A stretch of DNA of 64,000 bases, taken from Bifidobacterium castoris. GTDB taxonomy: Bacteria; Actinomycetota; Actinomycetes; Actinomycetales; Bifidobacteriaceae. Positions 18,120-24,583 of the stretch are shown one piece after another; within the stretch, counting starts at the first letter, position 1, and each line of letters opens with the position of its first letter. The stretch covers positions 1-64,000 of the forward strand of contig NZ_QXGI01000005.1 of NCBI RefSeq assembly GCF_003952025.1, given 5' to 3'. Below the pieces are notes generated by a model that saw only the letters and a list, made by a program, of their open reading frames with translations, had not been told where the DNA came from and searched no databases. Both the position numbers and the translations under genes were made by a program.

Positions 18120-19073
18120 TCACCGAATCACAAAAGGAACGCCCGCCGCACGCAACTTGTGTGCGAACTGCTGCGGATGGTAGGTATCGCGGATCCGGAA
18201 TCGTACAATGCCCTTCACGCCCGCCCGTTCCAGCGCACGCTCACGCTCGCGCTCGGCGTCCACGATCTCCTCGACGGATCTGCCTCCCGTCATGGAAGGA
18301 TCCACATATTTGTCGCGCCCATCGAGCTCGCCAACCAGCCAGCCGCCATCCGCCATGCGCCATGCGAAATCCGTGCGCTTCGTTCTACCCGTTTGCGGAT
18401 CGACGAACTCCCGCTGCGTGAACGGCGGGACGACGCCGAGCAGGTCGAACACGGCAATCGACCGAGCCTCGCCGCCGTTCTCGCATCCACCATCCGCGAC
18501 TTCAAGCGCATGCCACGCGTCAGCGCCACAACCGCCGACCGTACGCAGCTCATGGCCGATCCGTTCCTTCGTCATGCCGTTGCGTAGCGCGCAGCTCGCC
18601 ACGACCACCGCATTGATGAAGCCATAGTCGCGCATCGATTCGGCGATTGCACGCTCAGGGGGCAGCACACGGACTCCATCGATGACGACGTACGGGCAAT
18701 TCCGCTCATAACGATGGACGACATGCGCCGACATAGTCTGGGAGCGATGCTTGTCGGAAATCACGACGATGCCGCTTTCGTCCGCCTCCCGTTCATGGTC
18801 GACGCCATGCATGCTTACCGCTGCAATGCCTCCGAACACCCAATGCGGATGCCGTCTCCCCAAGCAACGTATGACATGGCGTTTCCTCTCCGCGGAGTCA
18901 AGCTGATTCCAGTACGCGCTCCGCGCATACAGACCGGGCATGGGGCGCACCACTTCGCCGCATTGCACGCGCCGACCCAACGCACGCCGTTGCGCGGCAG
19001 TCGCATTCATTATGCAACGGCCCTCATGCTGCGCTTCGTCGAGCAGTCGTTCAATCTCCTTGTTCGTCTTCAT
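18120..19073 (-). CDS. AbiEi-like N-terminus with PD-(D/E)XK-like C-terminus
   Basis: A 317-residue protein of a type common in actinobacteria. The N-terminal part (about 5-130) resembles the AbiEi antitoxin-type winged helix (RRVQCGEVVRPMPGLYAR, WVFGGIAAVSMHG), and the C-terminal third looks like a small PD-(D/E)XK or Vsr/DUF559 fold (RTDFAWRMADGGWLVGELDGRDKY, with Asp, Glu and Lys spaced as in the nuclease core). Such proteins are often labelled hypothetical. No AbiEii-type nucleotidyltransferase toxin is adjacent, so it is not a complete type IV toxin-antitoxin pair here. It is bracketed by repeat arrays 2 and 3 and followed upstream by DnaA boxes. The ribosome site at the chosen ATG is weak; an ATG at residue 22 is an alternative. 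Confidence 0.6.
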   Translation of the reverse strand: MKTNKEIERLLDEAQHEGRCIMNATAAQRRALGRRVQCGEVVRPMPGLYARSAYWNQLDSAERKRHVIRCLGRRHPHWVFGGIAAVSMHGVDHEREADESGIVVISDKHRSQTMSAHVVHRYERNCPYVVIDGVRVLPPERAIAESMRDYGFINAVVVASCALRNGMTKERIGHELRTVGGCGADAWHALEVADGGCENGGEARSIAVFDLLGVVPPFTQREFVDPQTGRTKRTDFAWRMADGGWLVGELDGRDKYVDPSMTGGRSVEEIVDAERERERALERAGVKGIVRFRIRDTYHPQQFAHKLRAAGVPFVIR

Positions 19074-19158
19074 GCGGATGAATCTACGTTGAAGCGGATC
19101 GGCCAGGCAAGCACAACGGGCACTTGTGACCGGAAGGCCGGCTCAGTCCCGAAATGTG

Positions 19159-19240
19159 GACGACACGAACTGTTATCCACATCATCAACAATCCACACTG
19201 TTGATACACGCGGCATGATTATCCACAACGCTGGGGATAG
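19159..19240 (+). other. cluster of DnaA boxes
   Basis: Two perfect DnaA boxes (TTATCCACA at 19173-19181 and 19219-19227), one near match (CAATCCACA at 19189-19197) and weaker inverse matches (ATGTGGA near 19155, TGGGGATA near 19232) lie within about 85 bases in an AT-rich gap. No dnaA, dnaN or rpmH is near, so this is probably not the chromosomal origin. Confidence 0.6.
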
Positions 19241-19439
19241 CCATGAACGCGGACGCAGGATACGTATAGATCTGCAGTCTGGCGCCGACGGCGCCGGTGT
19301 CAGCGCCGCTGTAGGAGTAGGCATCGGCGTTGACGTCCGCGTAGGCCACAATGCCGCCTTCAGCACAGCGCACGCATATACGCGGCGTATGGTAAACGTT
19401 CCACGTCGCGCATGAGTGCGCTCTACGCAACATCCAGGC

Positions 19440-19940
19440 GTCATGCGCTGCGCACGCATACGCGTAGCGCGACGCACAACTCAGCGGCATCGCCCTATGC
19501 CGCGCATACATACGCGCAACGCGACGCACAGTCCCCCGCCAACATCGCACACTGCGCACATGTGCGCACAACGGGACACGAGACCCTGCGCCAGCGTCGC
19601 GCGCCGCGCATGCATACGCGCCACAAGACGCACAGCCCTGCACCAGCGTCGCACACCGCGCACATGTGCGCACAACGGGACACGAGACCCTGCGCCAGCG
19701 TCGCGCGCCGCGCATGCATACGCGCCACAAGACGCACAGCCCTGCACCAGCGTCGCACACCGCGCACAAGTGCGCGCCGCAGACCGCACAACCGCACACC
19801 ATCGCCCTATGCCGCGCATGCATACGCGCAACGCGACGCGCGGTCCCACGCTAACGTCGCGCACCGCACACATGTGCGCACGACAGGACACGAGATCCCA
19901 CGCCAACGTCGCGCACCGCGCATGCATACGCACTGCGCGG
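19440..19940 (+). repeat. 52-bp repeat array 3, alternating A/B units
   Basis: About ten units in which two types alternate: type A with GCATGCATACGCGCCACA and type B with ACATGTGCGCACAACGGG. Type A cores fall at 19613, 19717, 19821 and 19925, exactly 104 bases apart. Positions about 19561-19664 and 19665-19768 are near-exact copies, a recent duplication of one A+B dimer. It lies in the divergent gap between the AbiEi-like gene and the membrane protein at 20123; 19241-19439 and 19941-20122 show no gene. Confidence 0.85.
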
Positions 19941-20122
19941 CGCATCCGGCGGTGAAGACAAGGCTGCGGCCGGGTTGCCGCACACTGCTAGAATCGCCGG
20001 TATCGCGAAGCCGTGCAGCGCGCATATAGGGGCAGCAGACGCAAGAACGCTGTCTGACGTGGAGATGTCGGGGGCACGGCGCGCATAGAGACAAGATTGC
20101 AGGCCAGCAAACGGGGGTGCCC

Positions 20123-21241
20123 ATGTCCGAACGCAGATACGAACCGACCGATCCGGAATCGTCGATGGCCGCCGACACCGCCGCATTCCCCGCAACGGCC
20201 GAGCCAACGCCGACGCCGTCAGACTCAAGCGCGCACGCGCCGACGACGCCGATGCCGCAGACGATGCCGACGACGCGCATCGACGTCGAGGAGCAGATCA
20301 GCGAAGGTCCCGCCACGGTGGCGCTACCACCGCGTCCGGCCGAACCCGCCCCCGTCAGTTTCCCGCCGGCGGAACCGCCGTCCGCTGACAATGGGGACGA
20401 TAGCGGCAACGGGGCGAACGGGGACGCAAACTCGAAGAAGCCGCACAGGAAGTGGCCGATCGTCACGGCGATCGTGGTCGTCGTCGCGCTCATCGCCGGC
20501 GTGTGCGGCGCGATCGTCTACAGCAACAAGCACGCCGAGGCGCTGCTGCGGTGCCGCACGGCGGTCAGCGATTTCAGCGACGCGCGCAAGAAGCTCGTCG
20601 ACACGACGAAGAACCTGTCGTCGACGCAGCAGTGGGTGCTCGACGCGCTCGGCGTCAACGGCATGATCGACGCGGTCGCCGACGCCGCGGGCGCCGCTGA
20701 ACAGACCATCTCGACCGAAGGATGCGCGACGAACGCGACGATCACGCAGCTCAATCTCGTGGCCGACACCGTCAACAACACGACCGATTCGCTCAACAAG
20801 TCGGTCAGTGCAATCACGAAGCAGCAGGAAGAGCAGCGCGGCCTGCTCGGCAGCGGCGACTGGAAGAAGAAGATGATGGAGTGGCTCAGCGGCTCCGGTG
20901 CCGACGAATCAAGCAGTGCGATGACCGACGACGCAGCCGACGACGCAGACGACGACGCAGACGACGACGCAGACGACGATACGTCCGCGGCGAAGAAAGG
21001 CTTCAAGGATTCGCTCGAACATGCGAGGGGGCTGCTCGCGTCGGTCAAGCAGCAGTACGGATCCTCCGAGACGGGCAAGAGAATCAGCGATGGCTTGCAG
21101 TCGGCAATCGACGCGGCCGAAAAGCTCGACCTGTCGCCGATCACGGATTCGAAGATCTACAAGGCTGCCAAGGTGACGCTCGACGAGGCGATCTCCACCG
21201 TCAGCAACTGGATCGACTCGCAGGCTATGAAAGCGCAGTAG
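20123..21241 (+). CDS. single-TM protein with coiled-coil extracytoplasmic domain
   Basis: A 372-residue membrane protein. The first ~108 residues are a Pro/Ala/Thr-rich cytosolic tail, followed by a Lys/Arg-rich stop and one TM helix (about 111-134). The outside part is helical and charged, with LVDTTKNLSSTQQWVLDAL and repeated Leu/Asn heptads, interrupted by an acidic run (DDADDDADDD) coded by three exact 12-bp tandem repeats at 20939-20974. No recognised family. The ATG at 20123 is preceded by a GGGGG run; a GTG at 20117 would add two residues. Probably a bifidobacterial envelope protein. It is followed by a terminator and has repeat array 3 in its upstream region. Confidence 0.65.
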   Translation: MSERRYEPTDPESSMAADTAAFPATAEPTPTPSDSSAHAPTTPMPQTMPTTRIDVEEQISEGPATVALPPRPAEPAPVSFPPAEPPSADNGDDSGNGANGDANSKKPHRKWPIVTAIVVVVALIAGVCGAIVYSNKHAEALLRCRTAVSDFSDARKKLVDTTKNLSSTQQWVLDALGVNGMIDAVADAAGAAEQTISTEGCATNATITQLNLVADTVNNTTDSLNKSVSAITKQQEEQRGLLGSGDWKKKMMEWLSGSGADESSSAMTDDAADDADDDADDDADDDTSAAKKGFKDSLEHARGLLASVKQQYGSSETGKRISDGLQSAIDAAEKLDLSPITDSKIYKAAKVTLDEAISTVSNWIDSQAMKAQ

Positions 21242-21257
21242 CGCCGACGACACGATC

Positions 21258-21298
21258 GCTCGGCGTATGGACCGAGCAGTCGCGCTGACTATTTTTTA
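21258..21298 (+). terminator. terminator of the 20123 gene
   Basis: A 6-bp stem (21258-21263 with 21272-21277) and a short AGTC/GACT stem (21278-21290) are followed by a run of six T's, 17 bases past the stop codon. Confidence 0.65.
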
Positions 21299-21411
21299 TA
21301 TGTTATCTTAGGCTTATCCAGCCGCAGGACGAACGTGCCTTCGTCTGGCGTTTCCCACACATACTCACGGTTAGAGATAACCTCTCTTCCGTGATCTGTG
21401 CTATCATCCAT
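21289..21411 (-). CDS. possible 40-aa protein
   Basis: A minus-strand frame of 40 residues (starting MDDSTDHGREV, ending KPKITYKK) has natural-looking composition and AT-richer codons than the neighbours, like small phage or plasmid proteins. It overlaps a putative 7-codon upstream frame and has no clear ribosome site of its own. Offered with low confidence because the surrounding island carries other mobile-looking features. Confidence 0.25.
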   Translation of the reverse strand: MDDSTDHGREVISNREYVWETPDEGTFVLRLDKPKITYKK

Positions 21412-21428
21412 CAGTAGGTGAAAGCATA

Positions 21429-21498
21429 GTTACCCTTTCCGGCGTTAGCCGCTCAGGTAACTCAATGCCCGGCATCTTGCACATGCCGGGCATTTTTC
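21429..21498 (+). ncRNA. possible small structured RNA ending in a terminator
   Basis: An AGTTACC/GGTAACT stem (21429-21435 with 21457-21463) encloses a small CGGC/GCCG hairpin and is followed at once by an 11-bp perfect stem (21466-21476 with 21484-21494) and five T's. The last part is a convincing rho-independent terminator with no plus-strand gene in front of it that lacks one of its own. A separate small RNA or attenuator is a reasonable reading; no promoter is clear. Confidence 0.4.
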
Positions 21499-21623
21499 AT
21501 ACCCGGCAGCCATGCCATACACGCCCATGAACGGCATGGGCAACCGGCCGCCACCACAGTGGCGGCAGCGCGCGCCAGTCCGGTTATGATCCGGTAGGGC
21601 CAAACCCCGCTGGCGCCAGAGCC

Positions 21624-21822
21624 TCACGGCTCCAAGAGTTTCCGCAAGTCCTTGAGCTTGAGCGCGTCAGCTAACCGCACGGCAGTGCCTAACGTCATAT
21701 CGCTAGGGGCGCGAGCCCCCCCCCCGCTCGATATTGGCTATACTCACATGCGGCACGCTCGCCCTCTCAGCGAGTTCGCGCTGCGTCAGTTTTTTTGCTT
21801 TTCGCAGCTCGGCTAGTCCCAT
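21624..21822 (-). pseudogene. XRE (Cro/CI) regulator interrupted at a G10 run
   Basis: From the ATG at 21822, with an excellent AAGGAGGTGA ribosome site, the frame reads a classic helix-turn-helix start (LRKAKKLTQRELAERA, then VSIANIERG). It stops after 39 codons, at 21703, just past a run of ten G's (10 C's on the plus strand, 21716-21725). Removing one G restores a 65-residue protein continuing ARAPSDMTLGTAVRLADAL and ending LKDLRKLLEP, a normal size for a small XRE repressor, with a stop at 21624. So the gene is either broken, a sequencing error, or switched on and off by slippage of the G run. It lies between the small-RNA candidate and the CRISPR remnant. Confidence 0.75.
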
Positions 21823-22146
21823 TTTTCTCACCTCCTTTGCTATCAATGGTACTAGCGAGGCCGTAAATCCAGTATTCAGTTGTCCCGCGCTCTGAGAGCT
21901 TAGAGCTGTTCGTTTGTATCCCTATCTACCTGCCCTAGGTGGTACCGCATCCATCGGCCGCAGCGTTCACACTAGGCTGCGCGGTCTATGGCCATCCCTA
22001 GGGCTCGAATCGGGGTTTACAGATTCGAGCTCAGCGGCGCGCACGGGGCGCGTCGGGCGTGACGTGGACATGCCGGGCGTCATGTGCGCTTGCATGTACG
22101 CACGTACGCGCGCGTGCACGTACGCGCGCCCCTCTGTACGCGCATA
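21823..22146. other. gene-poor stretch with one hairpin
   Basis: No gene found. It holds a 9-bp inverted repeat (22003-22011 with 22022-22030, GCTCGAATC) and, from about 22081, a long stretch of alternating purines and pyrimidines rich in CGTACG and CGCG just before the CRISPR remnant. Confidence 0.5.
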
Positions 22147-22234
22147 GCGCTCCCCGCAAGCGCGGGGATGATCCCTACCACCATGAGCACCAACCCCCGA
22201 TACCGCGTGCTCCCCGCAAGCGCGAGGATGTTTT
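22147..22234 (+). CRISPR. two-repeat type I-E CRISPR remnant, one 32-nt spacer
   Basis: Repeat 1 (22147-22174) has the type I-E form: GCGCTCCCC followed by GCAAGCGCGGGGATGATCC. Repeat 2 (22207-22234) begins GTGCTCCCCGCAAGCGC and then degenerates (GAGGATGTTTT), as terminal repeats do. The spacer between them, 22175-22206, is exactly 32 bases, the standard type I-E length. No cas gene lies in the window. The degenerate end on the right suggests the leader side is on the left. Confidence 0.8.
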
Positions 22235-22284
22235 TATGTATGCACATGCATGCACACTGACAGACGAAGAGAGAAGGGAAGATA

Positions 22285-23031
22285 ATGTTCTGCACACATT
22301 GCGGCGCCAAAAACAGCGCCACCGCCCAGTTCTGCACATCGTGCGGAAGCGCACTCAGCAAACCCAACCATACGCCGAGCGCGCCGACCGCGCCCATGGT
22401 TCCAACAGCAGCGGTGTCGCCGGCCATGCCACCCACGCCGGCGACACCGCCATCGTCCCGGCCGTTGCCCGCAGCGCCCCGGGTGCCCCCCGTCCCTTCC
22501 GTGCGCACCGCCACTGCGCAGCATCAACGCCAACCCCTCTGGGCGGTCATCGTGGCGGTGGTGTGCGTCATCGAAACCGTCCTGCTGATCTGGATGCTCG
22601 CGGCGAAGCCCACCCAGAACGGCAACAAGAAGAACCTCGAAGGTGTCGTCAATCTGTTCTCGATGGCCGCTGAAGGCATCAGCGCAGCCAACAACTATAA
22701 TTTTCGCGCCTCCGCGCAGGCCGAAGGCAATACGGTGGTCATCACCGTGAAATTCCCGTCGGTCATCTATGACAAAAACAACTCGTCATCTAACACATGG
22801 ATGGTGTGCTTCACCGAGAACAGCAGCCGTTGCCGCACATTCACCGAGCGGGATCTCAACGCCTACACCAACATAATCGTCAAAGACTACGTCAGGAAGG
22901 CGCTCAACGACTTCCGGCAGATGACCGGCATATCCAACCTCGGATTCACCGTGAAGCTGCTCGACAAGAATGACACGCTGATCGAATCGGTCCCAATCGA
23001 CAAGTATCTCGACGGCAGCTTCCTGCAGTAG
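22285..23031 (+). CDS. zinc-ribbon single-TM protein
   Basis: A 248-residue protein with an N-terminal zinc ribbon of the CxxC-x10-CxxC type (C3, C6, C17, C20), a Pro/Ala/Thr-rich linker (about 28-80), one TM helix (about 84-107) and an outside domain of about 140 residues with a Lys/Asn-rich beta/alpha pattern (VVITVKFPSVIYD, DYVRKALNDFRQMTGIS). The layout resembles the DUF4854-type membrane proteins that sit beside DUF5067 proteins in Gram-positive bacteria. It is possibly a surface sensor or scaffold. A GAAGGGAA site precedes the ATG. The left neighbour is the CRISPR remnant and the right neighbour is repeat array 4. Function unknown. Confidence 0.65.
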   Translation: MFCTHCGAKNSATAQFCTSCGSALSKPNHTPSAPTAPMVPTAAVSPAMPPTPATPPSSRPLPAAPRVPPVPSVRTATAQHQRQPLWAVIVAVVCVIETVLLIWMLAAKPTQNGNKKNLEGVVNLFSMAAEGISAANNYNFRASAQAEGNTVVITVKFPSVIYDKNNSSSNTWMVCFTENSSRCRTFTERDLNAYTNIIVKDYVRKALNDFRQMTGISNLGFTVKLLDKNDTLIESVPIDKYLDGSFLQ

Positions 23032-23089
23032 ATTGCAAAATTCACTATGCATGTGCGGCGCCGGAAACATTCCACTGTCCCGCGCCGCA

Positions 23090-23575
23090 CACCAACGTCA
23101 CCTACCGCGCATGCATACGCCCAATGGGACACTGACAGGGCCTTCCGCGTCCCCAATCGCGCATGCGTACGCGTCGCCGGACGCCGGGTGCCATGTTTGG
23201 GACGCCTCCAGCACATGCATACGCGGTGCAGGACGCCATGCCGCGTACCGGCGTCACGTACCGCGCACAGGTAAGCCCGACGGGACGCCCGCACGGCCAC
23301 CGGCGTCACCTACCGCGCATGCGTACGCGTCGCCGGACGCCGGGTGCCATGTTTGGGACGCCTCCAGCGCATGCATACGCGGTACGGGACTCCATGCCGC
23401 GTACCGGCGTCACGTACCGCGCACGGGTACGTCCGACGGAACGCCAGCACAGCCACCGGCGTCACATACCGCGCACGCATACGCGATACCGGGCGCCAGC
23501 GCGGCCACTGGCGTCGCGTGCCGCGCACAGGTACGCTGCGCGGGATGCGTCCAGCCCCACCTCAGCTCGCCCTAC
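23090..23575 (+). repeat. 52-bp repeat array 4 with 156-bp super-repeat
   Basis: About nine units with core CTACCGCGCATGCRTACGCG. Cores fall near 23114, 23166, 23218, 23270, 23321 and 23374. Three consecutive units (about 23155-23300) are repeated almost exactly at about 23311-23456, so the local super-repeat is three units (156 bp). It occupies the gap between two convergent genes. Confidence 0.85.
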
Positions 23576-23599
23576 CGCGCTCAGCTCGCGTCGCCCCGC

Positions 23600-24427
23600 T
23601 CAGCTGGCGTCGCCTTCGCCGGCGGCGCGCTCGTGGCCGTAAATCTCGGGGATGAAGCGCTCTTGGTCATGCAGTTTGCCCCAGATGACGACCTCGCCGC
23701 GCTCGAGCGAGGCGGGCACGTCGATGATGCGCTGGTTCGACGAGCCGCGGAACTGCAGCAGCGAATCGTGCCGGTCCTTGAGATACCGACCGTCGACGAG
23801 GATGTCAATCTCGCGCAGCAGCTCCATCTTGTCGGCGCTTTCGCCGTCGCGCATCAGCTCCTCCCACGTGTATCCGGTCCAGCACCAGATGTCTTTCGTA
23901 TGCCCGAAGCGCTTGCGGATCCTGCGCGCGAGCGGCAGCAGCACGCCGGTATTGAGCAGCGGCTCGCCGCCGAGGAACGTGATGCCCTGCACGAAGCTCT
24001 GCGCAAGGTCGTCCATGATCTGCGCCTCGAGCCGGTCGTTGTATTCGTGGCCGGCCTGGAAATCCCAAATCGAGGCGTTGTAGCACTGCTCGCAGTGGAA
24101 CGGGCAGCCCGAGACGTACAGCGAGCAGCGGATGCCCTCGCCGTCGGTCATCAGGAACCGCTTGTAGTCGGCGATCATGTTGTGGCTCATCCGCGCGCTC
24201 GTCCACTGCCCCGCCTTCGGATTGTTCGACAACGGCGTCGGGATTCCCGGCCCGCGTCCGCTTTCCCCGGCGGCGAAGTCGTGCAACCGCGGCATCTTCT
24301 TCACCGGCTGCGCGACGGCGAGAGGCGAATCCGACACGTCCGTCATCGCCTCGTTCGATGATTCGACGACGCTCGCCGACCCCTCCGCGCTTGTCGTGCC
24401 TTCCGTCCTACGCCATTCCTGGGTCAT
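23600..24427 (-). CDS. nrdG: anaerobic ribonucleoside-triphosphate reductase activase
   Basis: The radical-SAM enzyme that installs the glycyl radical on NrdD, needed for making deoxynucleotides without oxygen. The [4Fe-4S]-binding CxxxCxxC motif is present (C108, C112, C115 within SGCPFHCEQCYN), followed by the GGEPLL glycine-rich SAM-binding motif. The protein carries an extra ~80-residue N-terminal extension compared with typical NrdG (about 160-170 aa), common in bifidobacteria. A GGAGGA site precedes the ATG at 24427. It lies downstream of nrdD on the same strand but a strong terminator separates the two, so partial read-through or a separate promoter is likely. Confidence 0.93.
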   Translation of the reverse strand: MTQEWRRTEGTTSAEGSASVVESSNEAMTDVSDSPLAVAQPVKKMPRLHDFAAGESGRGPGIPTPLSNNPKAGQWTSARMSHNMIADYKRFLMTDGEGIRCSLYVSGCPFHCEQCYNASIWDFQAGHEYNDRLEAQIMDDLAQSFVQGITFLGGEPLLNTGVLLPLARRIRKRFGHTKDIWCWTGYTWEELMRDGESADKMELLREIDILVDGRYLKDRHDSLLQFRGSSNQRIIDVPASLERGEVVIWGKLHDQERFIPEIYGHERAAGEGDAS

Positions 24428-24490
24428 GTCCGTCCTCCCCTATGCGCCTGCCGCGCACCGTCTGCCGATCCGTGATCGCATATCGCGAAA

Positions 24491-24516
24491 ATGGGGCGGC
24501 CATACGACCGCCCCAT
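24491..24516 (-). terminator. terminator between nrdD and nrdG
   Basis: A 9-bp perfect stem (ATGGGGCGG with CCGCCCCAT) is followed by four T's in the minus direction, about 70 bases past the nrdD stop. Confidence 0.8.
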
Positions 24517-24583
24517 GTGTCCGTCCGAGCCTGTTCGCCGGTCATCCGCGCCGATTCATCGGCCGCGCATGACCGTCAACGGC

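Noticed and set aside
19159-19240. DnaA boxes as the chromosomal origin
   Set aside because: No dnaA, dnaN, rpmH or gidB-type genes nearby and only a few boxes.
19412-20029. Open frames across the repeat arrays coding Arg/His/Ala-rich peptides
   Set aside because: They appear in several frames and both strands at once, shift frame with each 52-53 base unit, have no ribosome sites and vanish outside the arrays.
20939-20980. 12-bp repeats in the 20123 gene as a phase switch
   Set aside because: 12 is a multiple of three, so copy changes would only alter the length of an acidic run, not the frame.
22003-22030. GCTCGAATC inverted repeat as a tRNA T-arm or attachment-site remnant
   Set aside because: No acceptor, D or anticodon stems can be folded around it and no integrase or duplicate sequence is present.
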